DNA of 64,000 bases from an uncultured Kordia sp. GTDB lineage: Bacteria > Bacteroidota > Bacteroidia > Flavobacteriales > Flavobacteriaceae. The position numbers and the translations under genes are program-made. The notes below the pieces were generated by a model. That model was given only the letters and a program-made list of their open reading frames with translations, ran no database searches and was not told the origin of the DNA. Below, piece by piece: positions 53,674-63,905 of the stretch (position 1 is its first letter; the number at the start of each line of letters is the position of its first letter). The stretch spans positions 1 through 64,000 of the forward strand of contig NZ_CANLEA010000009.1 of NCBI RefSeq assembly GCF_947489565.1, written 5' to 3'.

Positions 53674-53741
53674 TACGTACCACTACGTAGTATCTACGTA
53701 TCGTCTCGTATTTCCTAGATTTTACTTCCAAAGTACCTTGC
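53674..53741 (+). promoter_or_regulatory. TACGTA box array D and promoter of the BspA-like gene
   Basis: Boxes TACGTA (53674), TACGTA (53684), TACGTA (53695) and CTCGTA (53705), offsets 0, 10, 21 and 31; -7 TACCTTGC at 53734, exactly 60 bp from box 1. The surface-protein ATG follows at 53765, giving a leader of roughly 20 nt. Confidence 0.7.
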
Positions 53742-53764
53742 ACTTGATTTTTAAACTAAACATC

Positions 53765-56700
53765 ATGAAAGCAAATTTACTTGTCAAAACTTTTATAGTA
53801 TTTCTATCTATGACAGGAATAAACCACGCTATGTATACTAATACAATAGCTAAACACAAAGAATGTAATGATGAAACATCTTTAGAAAACTACCCGTTAA
53901 TAATTACAGGAATTATATCTAAAAACAGTGAATCTTTAGGTGCTATAGAATTGTATGTAGTCAATGATATACCAGATTTAAGTATCTATGCTGTAGGTGT
54001 TGAGACTGGCAACAATGGTTCAGAAGGCGCAGAATACTATTTATCAGGTTCAGCTTCAGCAGGAGATTTTATATATTTAGCAGAATATCCATCTGCATTT
54101 CAAAACTTCTTTGGTTTTGCACCAGATTTTGATATGGGTGGAACAAACGGCTTACTTCCATCGGGAAATAATGCAGTGGAATTATTTGTAAATGTAAACA
54201 GTACACCAACGCTTGTTGATGTTTTTGGGAATCCAAATGAAAACGGATTTGGAACCGCATGGGCATACAAAAATAGTTGGGTGTATCGTAAAACAGGAAC
54301 AGTAGCCAATGGAAGCTTTGTACTAAATGATTGGAGAATTCCTGGTCCAGAAATTATTTCCAGTGTAAGTATTACGAATAGCAATGCTCCTGTACCTTTT
54401 CCAACCGGAACCTATGGACAACCGTATGATGAAATTCCTCCTGTAGCAGTTTGTCAAGACATTACTTTTGAAATCGATCAAGGTAATTTTACAGTAGATG
54501 CGAATCTTATAAATAATGGTTCTTCTGATGATGTTGGAATTACATTTATGAAATTAGACGACAGTTCGTATTTCTGCTCTGACACAGGAGATAATCTAGT
54601 AACTTTAACAGTGTATGATGCTGCTGGAAATAAAGATACCTGTACCGCTACTATTAACATCGTACCAGCAGCACCTCAACTTATTTGCCAGAATATCACA
54701 GTTGATTTAGGTTTTAATGGACAAGCTTCTGTAACATTTTATGACATTACGAATGGAATGAGCGGCGCATGTATTGGCGAAGGAACTCTATTCTATATAT
54801 CTACTACAGATCCAAATAGTGGTGGAACTAGTAATTTATTTGACGGAGCAACGACCACGAATAGTCCAACTGATGATGTACTTGGTGATGGCAATGCACA
54901 ATATTATGAGACATTCACTTTTACTGTACCAGAAGATGGAAACTATCTACCAAGTTTTAATTTTAATTCTTCCACCACAGACGATTTATTATTTGCTTTT
55001 ATAAGCGACCAACCCATAGCTCCTAATACAGCTCCAGCTCCAAGCAGACCTGGATTTTTAGATGGATTTGTATATCAAGCACCTTCAACGTATCTAGGTT
55101 CTTTTAGCAACAACGATGAGGTAGCATTAACTGCTGGAACTACGTATTACATGCAAGTTGCAGTCATAAATCAAGATGACAGTTCATTACTATCTACGGC
55201 AACCTATACTGGCGGTTTTGGAGGTACATCTCAAAATTTAGACGAATATACCTATACTACTGCTGATTTAGGCGATAACACCTTATACGCCTATTTTACA
55301 GACGATTTAGGTCGCATAGCCTCTTGCGCAGCAACAGTTACTGTTGTAAATGCTGATCCTTTTATCACCACTTGGAAAACAGACAATCCAGGAGATTCTA
55401 ATGACAATCAAATCTTATTACCTACGGTACCTGGAGGCAGTTACAACTTTGATGTCGATTGGGGTGACGGAAACTTCGATTATGGAGTCGGAAGTTCTAA
55501 CGTTGTCCATTCGTATACAACACCTGGAACCTACACAGTAAGAATCACAGGTGATTTCCCAAGAATGTATTTTAATGGAGGTGGAGATGCTGAAAAGCTA
55601 CTTACTATTGAACAATGGGGAGATATTGAATGGTCTTCTATGGACAGTGCTTTTGAAGGTTGTTCCAATTTAAACATTACCAATCCAGCAATTGATACTC
55701 CCGATTTATCAAACGTTACGAATATGCAAGACATGTTCTACGATTGTACTTCTTTTAATGGTGATGTCACCAATTGGGATGTAAGCAATGTGCAAGATTT
55801 TAATGAAATGTTTGGCTATTGTGAAGCATTCAATCAACCTATTGGAAACTGGAACATGAGCAGTGCTACAGACTTATCGTATATGTTTTATGAAGCATTG
55901 GCGTTCAACCAACCATTAAACAATTGGAATACAAACAATGTATTGCTTATGGAAGGTGTATTCTCTGAAACAGAATCATTCAATCAAGATTTAAATAATT
56001 GGAATGTTTCAAATGTAACTTCTATGTACGAAATGTTTGATACCGCTGAAGCATTTAATGGAAATATATCTTCTTGGAATGTAAGCAATGTGGAAGATAT
56101 GAGAGATCTGTTTGACGGAGCTTTTGCATTCAATCAAGATATTTCTGGATGGAATGTAAGTAGCGTAACAACTATGGAAAATATGTTTGATGGTGCTGAT
56201 GTATTCAACCAAGATATCAGCAACTGGAATGTAAGCGTTGTAACAGATATGGAATCTATGTTCAATGGTGCAAATGCTTTTAATCAAGACATTGGGAATT
56301 GGAACGTAAGCAATGTTACAAACATGTCAGATATGTTTAGAGGTGCAGACGCATTTGATCAAAACCTTGGAAATTGGGATTTAAGCAATATTGTAGACAC
56401 TGGAAGTTCATCTTCAGGATTGAGAAACATGTTTGGCTCAGGTCCTAGCGGAATTAGTATTTCTCGACCGAATTATGACAGTACATTAATCGGCTGGAAC
56501 ACAGACAGTAGTGGCATTCCTAATGACGGAATTGACGATATTCCTTCTAATATTATATTTGGAGGAGGAAAAAGTAATTATTGTGATAGCGAAGCACAAA
56601 GGCAAAATTTAATAGATACACATAGCTGGTCTATTAATGATCAAGGGAAAGCATGTTTAACATTCAGAGTTAAAGTATATTTACAGGGCGCTACTTTAAA

Positions 56701-57370
56701 TAATGGAGGAGGAAGTTTAAACCAAATGCGAGACGATTTAAGAGTCGCAGGTATACTTCCGACTACAAGTCCTTATCCAGATGCGTTAACCTGTGATCCT
56801 AATATATTTACTGATTTTGATGACGAAGAAGCTGCTGTAGATTGGGTTTGGATGGAATTAAGAGATGCCACAGACAACACAAACATTGTATTTAGTCGCT
56901 CTTTCTTATTGGATCGATTAGGAAATATATATGACAATACTTTAGATACAATTGAACTAAGCGTACCTGATGGTGATTATTATGTAGTTGTAAAGCATCG
57001 CAATCATTTAGGCATTATGAGTGCAACTCCTATGAGCTTAAGTGCTACAAACATTACAACTGTTGATTTCACGGATGGCTCTACTCCAACCTATGGAACC
57101 AACGCGCAAACAACTTTTGGAATGCCAGCAGGTATTATGGGAATGTGGGCAGGAAATGTAAATAATGATACTGTAATACAATATTCAGGGACAACGCCGG
57201 ATTCACCAACAATTCTATCCGAAGTATTAAATGACGCTGGAAACTTCTTGAATTTCACAACATATACTGTAAACGGATATAAAAATTATGACCTCAGATT
57301 TAATCATACGCTGCAATATCACTTTCAAAGTACAATACTTGCTTCTATAAACTACTATATCTATATTTGA
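53765..57370 (+). CDS. BspA-like (DUF285) repeat surface protein with HYR- and PKD-like domains
   Basis: 1201 aa from the ATG at 53765, which begins a signal peptide (about residues 1-27, [20 protein letters not shown]); the frame upstream runs through the GGGTTTT repeat and promoter D and is not coding. Order: an LTD-like N-terminal domain (about 40-200), HYR-like modules (about 210-330), a PKD-like domain ([13 protein letters not shown]), about ten DUF285 repeats of about 24 residues (55690-56450; WNVSNVTNM and AFNQDIGNW units), and a C-terminal domain including [20 protein letters not shown]. The second expected unit of that last domain is degenerate, and no T9SS sorting signal is present. 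It is likely secreted or surface-exposed and regulated by array D. Confidence 0.82.
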   Translation: MKANLLVKTFIVFLSMTGINHAMYTNTIAKHKECNDETSLENYPLIITGIISKNSESLGAIELYVVNDIPDLSIYAVGVETGNNGSEGAEYYLSGSASAGDFIYLAEYPSAFQNFFGFAPDFDMGGTNGLLPSGNNAVELFVNVNSTPTLVDVFGNPNENGFGTAWAYKNSWVYRKTGTVANGSFVLNDWRIPGPEIISSVSITNSNAPVPFPTGTYGQPYDEIPPVAVCQDITFEIDQGNFTVDANLINNGSSDDVGITFMKLDDSSYFCSDTGDNLVTLTVYDAAGNKDTCTATINIVPAAPQLICQNITVDLGFNGQASVTFYDITNGMSGACIGEGTLFYISTTDPNSGGTSNLFDGATTTNSPTDDVLGDGNAQYYETFTFTVPEDGNYLPSFNFNSSTTDDLLFAFISDQPIAPNTAPAPSRPGFLDGFVYQAPSTYLGSFSNNDEVALTAGTTYYMQVAVINQDDSSLLSTATYTGGFGGTSQNLDEYTYTTADLGDNTLYAYFTDDLGRIASCAATVTVVNADPFITTWKTDNPGDSNDNQILLPTVPGGSYNFDVDWGDGNFDYGVGSSNVVHSYTTPGTYTVRITGDFPRMYFNGGGDAEKLLTIEQWGDIEWSSMDSAFEGCSNLNITNPAIDTPDLSNVTNMQDMFYDCTSFNGDVTNWDVSNVQDFNEMFGYCEAFNQPIGNWNMSSATDLSYMFYEALAFNQPLNNWNTNNVLLMEGVFSETESFNQDLNNWNVSNVTSMYEMFDTAEAFNGNISSWNVSNVEDMRDLFDGAFAFNQDISGWNVSSVTTMENMFDGADVFNQDISNWNVSVVTDMESMFNGANAFNQDIGNWNVSNVTNMSDMFRGADAFDQNLGNWDLSNIVDTGSSSSGLRNMFGSGPSGISISRPNYDSTLIGWNTDSSGIPNDGIDDIPSNIIFGGGKSNYCDSEAQRQNLIDTHSWSINDQGKACLTFRVKVYLQGATLNNGGGSLNQMRDDLRVAGILPTTSPYPDALTCDPNIFTDFDDEEAAVDWVWMELRDATDNTNIVFSRSFLLDRLGNIYDNTLDTIELSVPDGDYYVVVKHRNHLGIMSATPMSLSATNITTVDFTDGSTPTYGTNAQTTFGMPAGIMGMWAGNVNNDTVIQYSGTTPDSPTILSEVLNDAGNFLNFTTYTVNGYKNYDLRFNHTLQYHFQSTILASINYYIYI

Positions 57371-57383
57371 GAAAAAGCTTTGC

Positions 57384-59474
57384 ATGCGCGTTTTTCAACT
57401 ATTTTTTCTGTCTATTTTTTTATTGCTGATTTCTTGTTCAGAAACCACAAAAGAAACACACAAATACACCAATGCTCTGGTCAATGAGTCAAGTCCGTAT
57501 TTGTTACAACATGCGCACAATCCTGTAAATTGGCAACCTTGGAACTCCAAAATTCTAGCAAAAGCGAAAAAAGAAAATAAACTCATCTTATTTTCCATTG
57601 GCTACGCTTCTTGTCATTGGTGTCATGTCATGGAAAAAGAAACTTTTGAAGATGAAGCAGTCGCAAAATTCATGAACGAAAACTTTATCAATGTAAAAGT
57701 CGATCGTGAAGAACATCCGGATATTGATAAAACCTATATCAAAGCTGTGCAACTTATGACAGGAAATGCAGGCTGGCCACTAAATTGCATCACACTTCCA
57801 AGTGGCGAACCTGTTTGGGGCGGAACATATTTTACCAAAGAAAATTGGATGAATTCGCTGGAACAAATCGTTAAAATTCAAAAAGAAAATCCTGAAAAAA
57901 CAATCGAATTTGCACGAGCACAAGCCAAACGTTTGAATTCGCTACAGACATTTACAGATAAAGACATAGATCTTTCTAAAGTTTTAACAGATAGTATCAT
58001 CCACACATGGAAAAAAGAGTTGGATACAGATGCTGGTGGACTTAAAGAAAATGAAAAATTTCCAAGACCTAGCAATTACAATTTTCTACTTCGCTACACA
58101 GCTATTAAAAAAAGTGAAGAGCTAATGTTTCATGTGAATGGCACGCTTCAAAGTATTGCCAATCGTGGATTGTTTGATCATATAGAAGGCGGATTTGCAC
58201 GTTATACAATCGATAAAGATTGGAACATTCCGCATTTTGAAAAGATGTTGTACGACAATGCGCAATTAATTTCCCTGTTTTCATATGCCTACCAAATTCA
58301 CAAAAATGAAACTCATAAAGATGTAGTATATCAAACCTTAGATTTTATTCAAAAACAACTAACGCGCAAAGACCATTTGTTGTATGCTTCACTCAATGCT
58401 GATAGCGAAAATGAAGAAGGCAATATGGAAGAAGGCGCTTATTATGTTTGGGAAAAAGAAAAACTCAAAGAAGCAATCAAAGAAGAGTTTGTGCTATTCT
58501 CTGACTATTTTGGGATTGATACAATTCCAACGACGGAAGACGGGAAACATGTGTTGGTAAAACAATATTCCGATTCGAATTTCATTCAGAAACACGGATT
58601 GACTCTACCAGAATTACAACAAAAAATTGCACAATGGAAAGCAATTCTTTTAGAGGAACGAAAAAAGAGAGTAGCTCCTGAAACAGATACCAAAGTAATT
58701 ACTTCGTGGAATGCCTTGATGTTAAAAGCATACGCAGATGCATACAAAGTTTTTGGTGATGAAAATTTAAAAACGAAAGCAATCAATACTGCAAATTCGA
58801 TCAAAGAAAACTTGATTACAGACGATTGGAAAGTCTTGCGAAGTCTAGAAAATCAGAATATTAATGGTTACTTAGAAGATTATGCTTATTTGATTGATGC
58901 GTTTGTAGCAGTATATCAAATTACCTTTGATGAACAATGGCTGAACCATGCCAAATCATTGACAGAATATGCGATTGCTCATTTTTACGATGCAGAAAAA
59001 GAGCTTTTTGCTTTTTCGGAAACAACTGCCAAAGGACTTGCTTTTAAAGAGTTTGATGTAGAAGATGGCGTAATGCCTTCCGCAAATTCTGTAATGAGTC
59101 ACAACTTATTCAAACTAGGACACTATTTTGGCAATGAGGATTTCTTATCGAAAAGTAAAAAAATGCTACAGCGTGTGTTGCCAGATGCAATTGCGTATCC
59201 GTATTTATACGCCAATTGGTTGCAGCTGTATCTAAACGTATCCAATCCGTATTATGAAGTAGTAATCAATGGAAAAGATGCCATCGCGAAAGCCAAAGAA
59301 TTACATCAAAACTATTTACCAAATATCATTCTTTGCGGAAGCACCACTGAAAGTACATTGCCATTGTTAGAAAATCGTTTTTACGAAGACAAAACTTTTA
59401 TCTATGTCTGTGTGAATAGAGCGTGTAAATTGCCCACAGAAAGTGTAGAAAAAGCAATTTCGTTAATGAAATAG
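57384..59474 (+). CDS. DUF255 thioredoxin-fold lipoprotein (YyaL/SPATA20-like)
   Basis: 696 aa. SPII signal with LLISC (Cys18). The thioredoxin-like domain carries Cys77-His-Trp-Cys80 in [13 protein letters not shown], preceded by NPVNWQPW, and [20 protein letters not shown] follows. The C-terminal two thirds are an alpha/alpha toroid of the N-acylglucosamine epimerase-like type ([32 protein letters not shown]). Family: DUF255/YyaL, function poorly known. As a lipoprotein it would work in the periplasm, unlike cytoplasmic members. Starts 13 bp after the BspA-like gene and may be read from the same transcript. Confidence 0.88.
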   Translation: MRVFQLFFLSIFLLLISCSETTKETHKYTNALVNESSPYLLQHAHNPVNWQPWNSKILAKAKKENKLILFSIGYASCHWCHVMEKETFEDEAVAKFMNENFINVKVDREEHPDIDKTYIKAVQLMTGNAGWPLNCITLPSGEPVWGGTYFTKENWMNSLEQIVKIQKENPEKTIEFARAQAKRLNSLQTFTDKDIDLSKVLTDSIIHTWKKELDTDAGGLKENEKFPRPSNYNFLLRYTAIKKSEELMFHVNGTLQSIANRGLFDHIEGGFARYTIDKDWNIPHFEKMLYDNAQLISLFSYAYQIHKNETHKDVVYQTLDFIQKQLTRKDHLLYASLNADSENEEGNMEEGAYYVWEKEKLKEAIKEEFVLFSDYFGIDTIPTTEDGKHVLVKQYSDSNFIQKHGLTLPELQQKIAQWKAILLEERKKRVAPETDTKVITSWNALMLKAYADAYKVFGDENLKTKAINTANSIKENLITDDWKVLRSLENQNINGYLEDYAYLIDAFVAVYQITFDEQWLNHAKSLTEYAIAHFYDAEKELFAFSETTAKGLAFKEFDVEDGVMPSANSVMSHNLFKLGHYFGNEDFLSKSKKMLQRVLPDAIAYPYLYANWLQLYLNVSNPYYEVVINGKDAIAKAKELHQNYLPNIILCGSTTESTLPLLENRFYEDKTFIYVCVNRACKLPTESVEKAISLMK

Positions 59475-59481
59475 TTCTTAT

Positions 59482-60192
59482 TTATTGTACTTCATGAAAC
59501 TCTGTCCCTGTCCAAACTTCATGATTAACATCACAATAAGCACAAAGTTCAATTAAATTAGTGTTCGTATCAATTGCTCCAACATTTCGTATAATCATTT
59601 TGCTATTCTTTCTAAATTCAGCTCCTAATGCTGTTCCATATCCGCTATATATGACTCCTGTTTTTCTATCGACCACTACTCCACTTTGACAAGCAGATCC
59701 ACAACCCCAAGTTACTAACGTATAATGACCTGCAAAGTTGATTCCTTTTTTACACGCTTCTTTAATTCGAGTAACAAATCGTTTTGTACTTGGATTCGAT
59801 GAAAAATCTGGAGCTGCTAATTTACCATTGTAAATAGTTACTTTATAGTCTTCAAAAGTTGATGTGAGATTATATTTTCGATACATTTTAACATCATCAT
59901 AATCAATATTTTCTCCTATAATGATATCATTTCCATTCCCAATAAGAATTTCAAAAGTTGGGAAATTTTCAACTTCATTTGATTGCACAACTTTTATTTT
60001 AGCCATTTTTTTTCCAAGAACTAAATAATCGTTTGTATTTAAAAGTGTATCAAGTTCAATACTTTTTTTGCTGACTTCTGCCAATACATTTTTGTTATGT
60101 TTTGACTCATCTTTTTTTGATTGATTAGTTTTTGATTGACAAGACAATACTAAAACACAAATTAGACATATAACTATTTTATTCATTTTCAT
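59482..60192 (-). CDS. Lipoprotein with a conserved Cys-containing domain, unknown function
   Basis: 236 aa. SPII signal KIVICLICVLVLSCQS (Cys about 18) followed by a Lys/Ser-rich linker. The C-terminal half shows KKGINFAGHYTLVTWGCGSACQSGVVVDRKTG, with two Cys that could form a disulfide, and later LCAYCDVNHEVW. I recognise this NFAGHY-WGCG-C pattern as recurrent in bacterial hypothetical proteins but know no named function. It begins 2 bp after the SRPBCC gene stop, so the two are one operon. Confidence 0.65.
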   Translation of the reverse strand: MKMNKIVICLICVLVLSCQSKTNQSKKDESKHNKNVLAEVSKKSIELDTLLNTNDYLVLGKKMAKIKVVQSNEVENFPTFEILIGNGNDIIIGENIDYDDVKMYRKYNLTSTFEDYKVTIYNGKLAAPDFSSNPSTKRFVTRIKEACKKGINFAGHYTLVTWGCGSACQSGVVVDRKTGVIYSGYGTALGAEFRKNSKMIIRNVGAIDTNTNLIELCAYCDVNHEVWTGTEFHEVQ

Positions 60193-60194
60193 TA

Positions 60195-60779
60195 TTAATT
60201 TTTCTCTGCTTCTTGTTTGAGTTCTCTATTGAATATTGGATAACTTTTTGCAGTACGACTTGCAATATCATACGAAGTCATATTGCTCTCACCAATAGGT
60301 TTAAAATCGTCTGTTTGAATGAATTTTGTTTTGGAATCTGAAATCTTTTCTACGATATATTTATGATTATCTCTGAATCCTTTTAATGGTCCACCTAACG
60401 GATCTGACCAACCAAATTCTTTGCCTTCGGTATAACTTAAGGTATGTGGTATTTCTAGTTTTTGTCCATTAAAAATATACAAAACCGTGACCTTACTTTC
60501 ATCCACTAATTCTTCTTTGATTCCTTGAAAAGAAGAACTCCAATTAGGTGCATTTTCAAAATCCATCAGTGTTTTCCAAACTTTTTCTACAGGAGCATCG
60601 ATGATAATATCTGTGTAGATTTTCCAATGCTTTTCTCCTAGTTTCTTGACTTCTACTTTCTCTAACTGTGCTACCTTTTGTATGGATTCTTTTGATTTTT
60701 TACTATCAGAACAAGCTACTTGTAAACAAGCAAACAGCGCTACCAAAAGTCTAAAGGCAAATATTCTTCTACGTTCCAT
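60195..60779 (-). CDS. SRPBCC (START-like) lipoprotein
   Basis: 194 aa. Basic N-terminus and SPII signal with lipobox LQVAC (Cys23). The mature part is an SRPBCC/polyketide-cyclase-like fold: IIIDAPVEKVWKTLMDFENAPNW at the start, FGWSDPLGGPLKGFRDNHKY in the middle and a long C-terminal helix SRTAKSYPIFNRELKQEAEK. Such domains bind hydrophobic ligands in a deep pocket. Membrane anchoring as a lipoprotein is less usual for the family. Operon with the downstream lipoprotein. Confidence 0.8.
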   Translation of the reverse strand: MERRRIFAFRLLVALFACLQVACSDSKKSKESIQKVAQLEKVEVKKLGEKHWKIYTDIIIDAPVEKVWKTLMDFENAPNWSSSFQGIKEELVDESKVTVLYIFNGQKLEIPHTLSYTEGKEFGWSDPLGGPLKGFRDNHKYIVEKISDSKTKFIQTDDFKPIGESNMTSYDIASRTAKSYPIFNRELKQEAEKN

Positions 60780-60875
60780 AATTCATCACTTTAAGTCGTT
60801 AACTTGCAAAAAGATACTATATTTTAAAATAATATCGCAGAAAACTTTACATTTAGTCAGTAATTCAATCCATAC

Positions 60876-62048
60876 ATGAATCCTCCCAAATATATACTTC
60901 CTATCATCGTACTTTCACAATTCTTTTGCACTTCGTTGTGGTTTGCTGGAAATGGAGTTATGACCGATTTGAAAGTAGCTTTTTTACTCGGAGAAAGTGC
61001 TTTAGGCTATATCACTTCCATGATTCAATTTGGCTTCATCATAGGAACGCTCATTTTTGCTATTTTATCGGTGGCAGATCGGTATGCGCCCTCTAAAGTA
61101 TTCTTTGTCTGCGCTTTGTTGGGAGCACTATTTAACATCGCTCTAATTTGGAAAGGAAACACCTATGCAAGCATTCTTATCTTTCGTTTTTGTACAGGGT
61201 TTTTCTTGGCGGGAATTTATCCTGTCGGAATGAAAATTGCTGCAGATTATTATGAAAAAGGACTTGGAAAATCGCTTGGTTTTCTGGTTGGCGCCTTGGT
61301 CATAGGAACAGCTTTTCCGCACTTATTGAAAGAACTCAAAGGCAACTTTCCTTGGGAATTTGTATTAATCACGACTTCTTCTTTGGCAGTCTTTGGAGGC
61401 ATTTTAATGTTAAGTTTTGTTCCGAATGGTCCATTTAGAAAACCTTCACAAAAAATAAACCTTACTGCCATTCCAAACATATTCAAAAAGAAAGATTTTA
61501 GAACAGCTGCCTTTGGATATTTTGGACATATGTGGGAATTGTATGCATTCTGGGCATTTGTTCCGTTGATGCTTCAAATGTATAGCGAACTACACCCGGA
61601 AATAGTATTTAATATTCCGCTAGTATCGTTTATCGTTATCGGAATTGGTGGTTTTGCATGTGCGCTTGGTGGTTATCTTGCCCAAAAAGTAGGTGTAAAA
61701 CGAGTTGCCTTCATATCATTATTAGCATCCTGCGTATGCTGTTTAGTGTCACCTATTATGTTTATGCTTAATTCAACAATGCTGTTTTTTTGTTTTTTAC
61801 TGTTTTGGGGAATGGTCGTCATTGCGGACTCTCCACTCTTTTCAACTTTAGTGGCAAAAAACGCGCCTGTAGCACTGAAAGGTACTGCATTAACCATCGT
61901 AAACTGTATTGGCTTTTTTATCACCATTATCAGCATTCTACTTATGAATACGTTGAGAGCAACCACAAATTCAACGACGATCTTAATGATTTTAGCTATT
62001 GGTCCTGTACTAGGTTTGCTAGCACTCTATAAAAACAAAAAACTGTAA
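60876..62048 (+). CDS. MFS transporter
   Basis: 390 aa with twelve predicted TM helices; residues such as FGFIIGTLIFAILSVADRYAPSK carry the MFS loop 2-3 signature (D-R) after helix 2, and FCTGFFLAGIYPVGMKIAADY follows at helix 4. Length is normal. Substrate unknown; the sequence around helix 4 resembles the nitrate/cyanate-like branches but not decisively. Divergent from the SRPBCC gene, convergent with the next transporter. Confidence 0.82.
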   Translation: MNPPKYILPIIVLSQFFCTSLWFAGNGVMTDLKVAFLLGESALGYITSMIQFGFIIGTLIFAILSVADRYAPSKVFFVCALLGALFNIALIWKGNTYASILIFRFCTGFFLAGIYPVGMKIAADYYEKGLGKSLGFLVGALVIGTAFPHLLKELKGNFPWEFVLITTSSLAVFGGILMLSFVPNGPFRKPSQKINLTAIPNIFKKKDFRTAAFGYFGHMWELYAFWAFVPLMLQMYSELHPEIVFNIPLVSFIVIGIGGFACALGGYLAQKVGVKRVAFISLLASCVCCLVSPIMFMLNSTMLFFCFLLFWGMVVIADSPLFSTLVAKNAPVALKGTALTIVNCIGFFITIISILLMNTLRATTNSTTILMILAIGPVLGLLALYKNKKL

Positions 62049-62062
62049 ATACGATTGGCTAA

Positions 62063-63889
62063 TTATTCTTCTTTGGCGCTTTTCGCTGCACGTCTTTCCG
62101 CCAGTGTAGCTTCAATTTCTTTCATCTTTTTAGCAGTCAATGGATAAAACCATAACGCAATAATTCCAACCAATACAAATACGGCTGGCACAATGCTCAT
62201 ATTCAATTTAATTCCTTCTAACATTTCTGGAGTTTTTACAGCGACTTCTCCATCATAATTATATAAATTTAAGATCATTAATGTTAGAAATCCTGCCATT
62301 CCGCCACCAAATTTCATAGCAAAAGTACCCGCCGAATAAATCAATCCTGTGGCACGGCGTCCGTTTTTATATTCTGAATAATCGGCAGCATCACCCAACA
62401 TGGCAAAGAACAATACTGGCATCAATCCTGCTCCAAACTCAGAAAGGATTCCCAAGGTAAAAATACTTCCTACCTCATTGGCTTCCAACCAATACATGGC
62501 TCCAGCTGTAATCGCTGAAAATAAAATACTTATGATAAACAATCGTACTTTTCCAAATTTTCGTGTCAACGCAGGTGCAAATACTGTAGAAATCATAGAG
62601 ATTACTAGTAGTGACAATAAATACAATCCTGCCAATCCATTTTCTCCGCCCCAAGCAGTTAAACTACCAAAAATATTATCTTGATCTTGTACATAATGTG
62701 TAAAATAATACATTGTTGTACTTTGCTTGATTACATTGTAGGTTACAAATACAAAACCTATAAATAATAAAATAAACCAAGCTCTATTTTTACATAAATC
62801 TATATAATCTTCTTTTAAATCTTCATCCGTAACATCGATTAATGCTGTGCATAATATTGGTAAAAGCATCGATCCAATCACTAAAATTAGTGTAGAAGTC
62901 AGCATTTTAATTTCTGGTTGATCTATTTCTATCCAGTATATTAAACCAATAGCGATTATAAAAAATAGACCACCTAAACTATACAATGTTTCTTTTTTAA
63001 ATATTCGCTTCAACGATGGAACAAATTTTGAAGGAATTAATGCAATAAGTATGGAAACTATAATTCCGAGTATTGAAATTCCCAACGAAACAAAGCTACT
63101 AAGAATAGTTCCTGATTCAGCGATAGATGGTTGCATATAATCAATAACTATATTATAGTGAAATACATAACCAATAATTGTTAAAATGACACTGATAGAT
63201 AGTAATGCAAACAAAAGACTATTTTTATTTTCTTTCTTTTTAGGAGTAACTTCAATCGCTGGCACACGTTCACGTGTGGTATAAAAGGTAATTAACGAGA
63301 ATCCCGCTAAAATAAACGCCAACACATACATCGTATATTGATACCCTATGTTTTGATCTCCTTGTCCTAAATAATCTACCAAAGCAATCACTCCAATAGT
63401 AGCAATGATTCCCCCAAAATACGCTCCAAAGAAACGATAGGAAGAAAGTTCAGTACGTTCTTTTACATCGCTCGTCATCACGCCCATTAATGCCGAATAC
63501 GGAACATTATTCGCCGTATAAGTCAGTGTGTAAAATATAGAAGTGGCGTATGCCCAAATTATTTTCCCTGTCAAGCCTAAATCGGGTGTGGTAAATTGTA
63601 ATACCAAAGCAATTCCAAAAGGCAACGCTGTCCACAACAACCACGGTCGAAATTTTCCATATTTACTTTTGGTACGATCGGCAATATTTCCCATGATCAA
63701 ATCAGTAATACCATCACCCAAACGAATGACAAATAAAAGTGTAGCTGCTACGGCTGCTTCTAACCCAAAAACATCTGTATAGAAAATAGGCAAAAACGGT
63801 CCAATAGTACGCCAAGCAATATTTGCTGCCGTATCTCCTAATGCATATCCTATTTTTTCCTTGAACGTTAATTTCGCTTGTGTTGACAT
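62063..63889 (-). CDS. GPH-family sugar:cation symporter with central membrane insertion
   Basis: 608 aa from the ATG at 63889 (an upstream ATG at 63934 is less likely; the segment from 63889 aligns to the family start LTFKEKIGYALGDTAANIAW). The core is a glycoside-pentoside-hexuronide symporter (MFS-related), with RLGDGITDLIMGNIADRTKSKYGKFRPW, the family's hallmark loop 2-3. Family members are normally about 450-500 aa. Here about 150 residues with around four extra TM helices (about 225-375) lie between helix 6 and the usual loop DLCKNRAWFILLFIGFVF. Likely sugar uptake. It starts 16 bp after a partial gene, so they probably share a transcript. Confidence 0.85.
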   Translation of the reverse strand: MSTQAKLTFKEKIGYALGDTAANIAWRTIGPFLPIFYTDVFGLEAAVAATLLFVIRLGDGITDLIMGNIADRTKSKYGKFRPWLLWTALPFGIALVLQFTTPDLGLTGKIIWAYATSIFYTLTYTANNVPYSALMGVMTSDVKERTELSSYRFFGAYFGGIIATIGVIALVDYLGQGDQNIGYQYTMYVLAFILAGFSLITFYTTRERVPAIEVTPKKKENKNSLLFALLSISVILTIIGYVFHYNIVIDYMQPSIAESGTILSSFVSLGISILGIIVSILIALIPSKFVPSLKRIFKKETLYSLGGLFFIIAIGLIYWIEIDQPEIKMLTSTLILVIGSMLLPILCTALIDVTDEDLKEDYIDLCKNRAWFILLFIGFVFVTYNVIKQSTTMYYFTHYVQDQDNIFGSLTAWGGENGLAGLYLLSLLVISMISTVFAPALTRKFGKVRLFIISILFSAITAGAMYWLEANEVGSIFTLGILSEFGAGLMPVLFFAMLGDAADYSEYKNGRRATGLIYSAGTFAMKFGGGMAGFLTLMILNLYNYDGEVAVKTPEMLEGIKLNMSIVPAVFVLVGIIALWFYPLTAKKMKEIEATLAERRAAKSAKEE

Positions 63890-63905
63890 GTTTCGAGTTT
63901 TAAAT

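Noticed and set aside
53597-53764. N-terminal extension of the BspA-like protein
   Set aside because: It consists of the repeat tract and box array D; the signal peptide begins at 53765.
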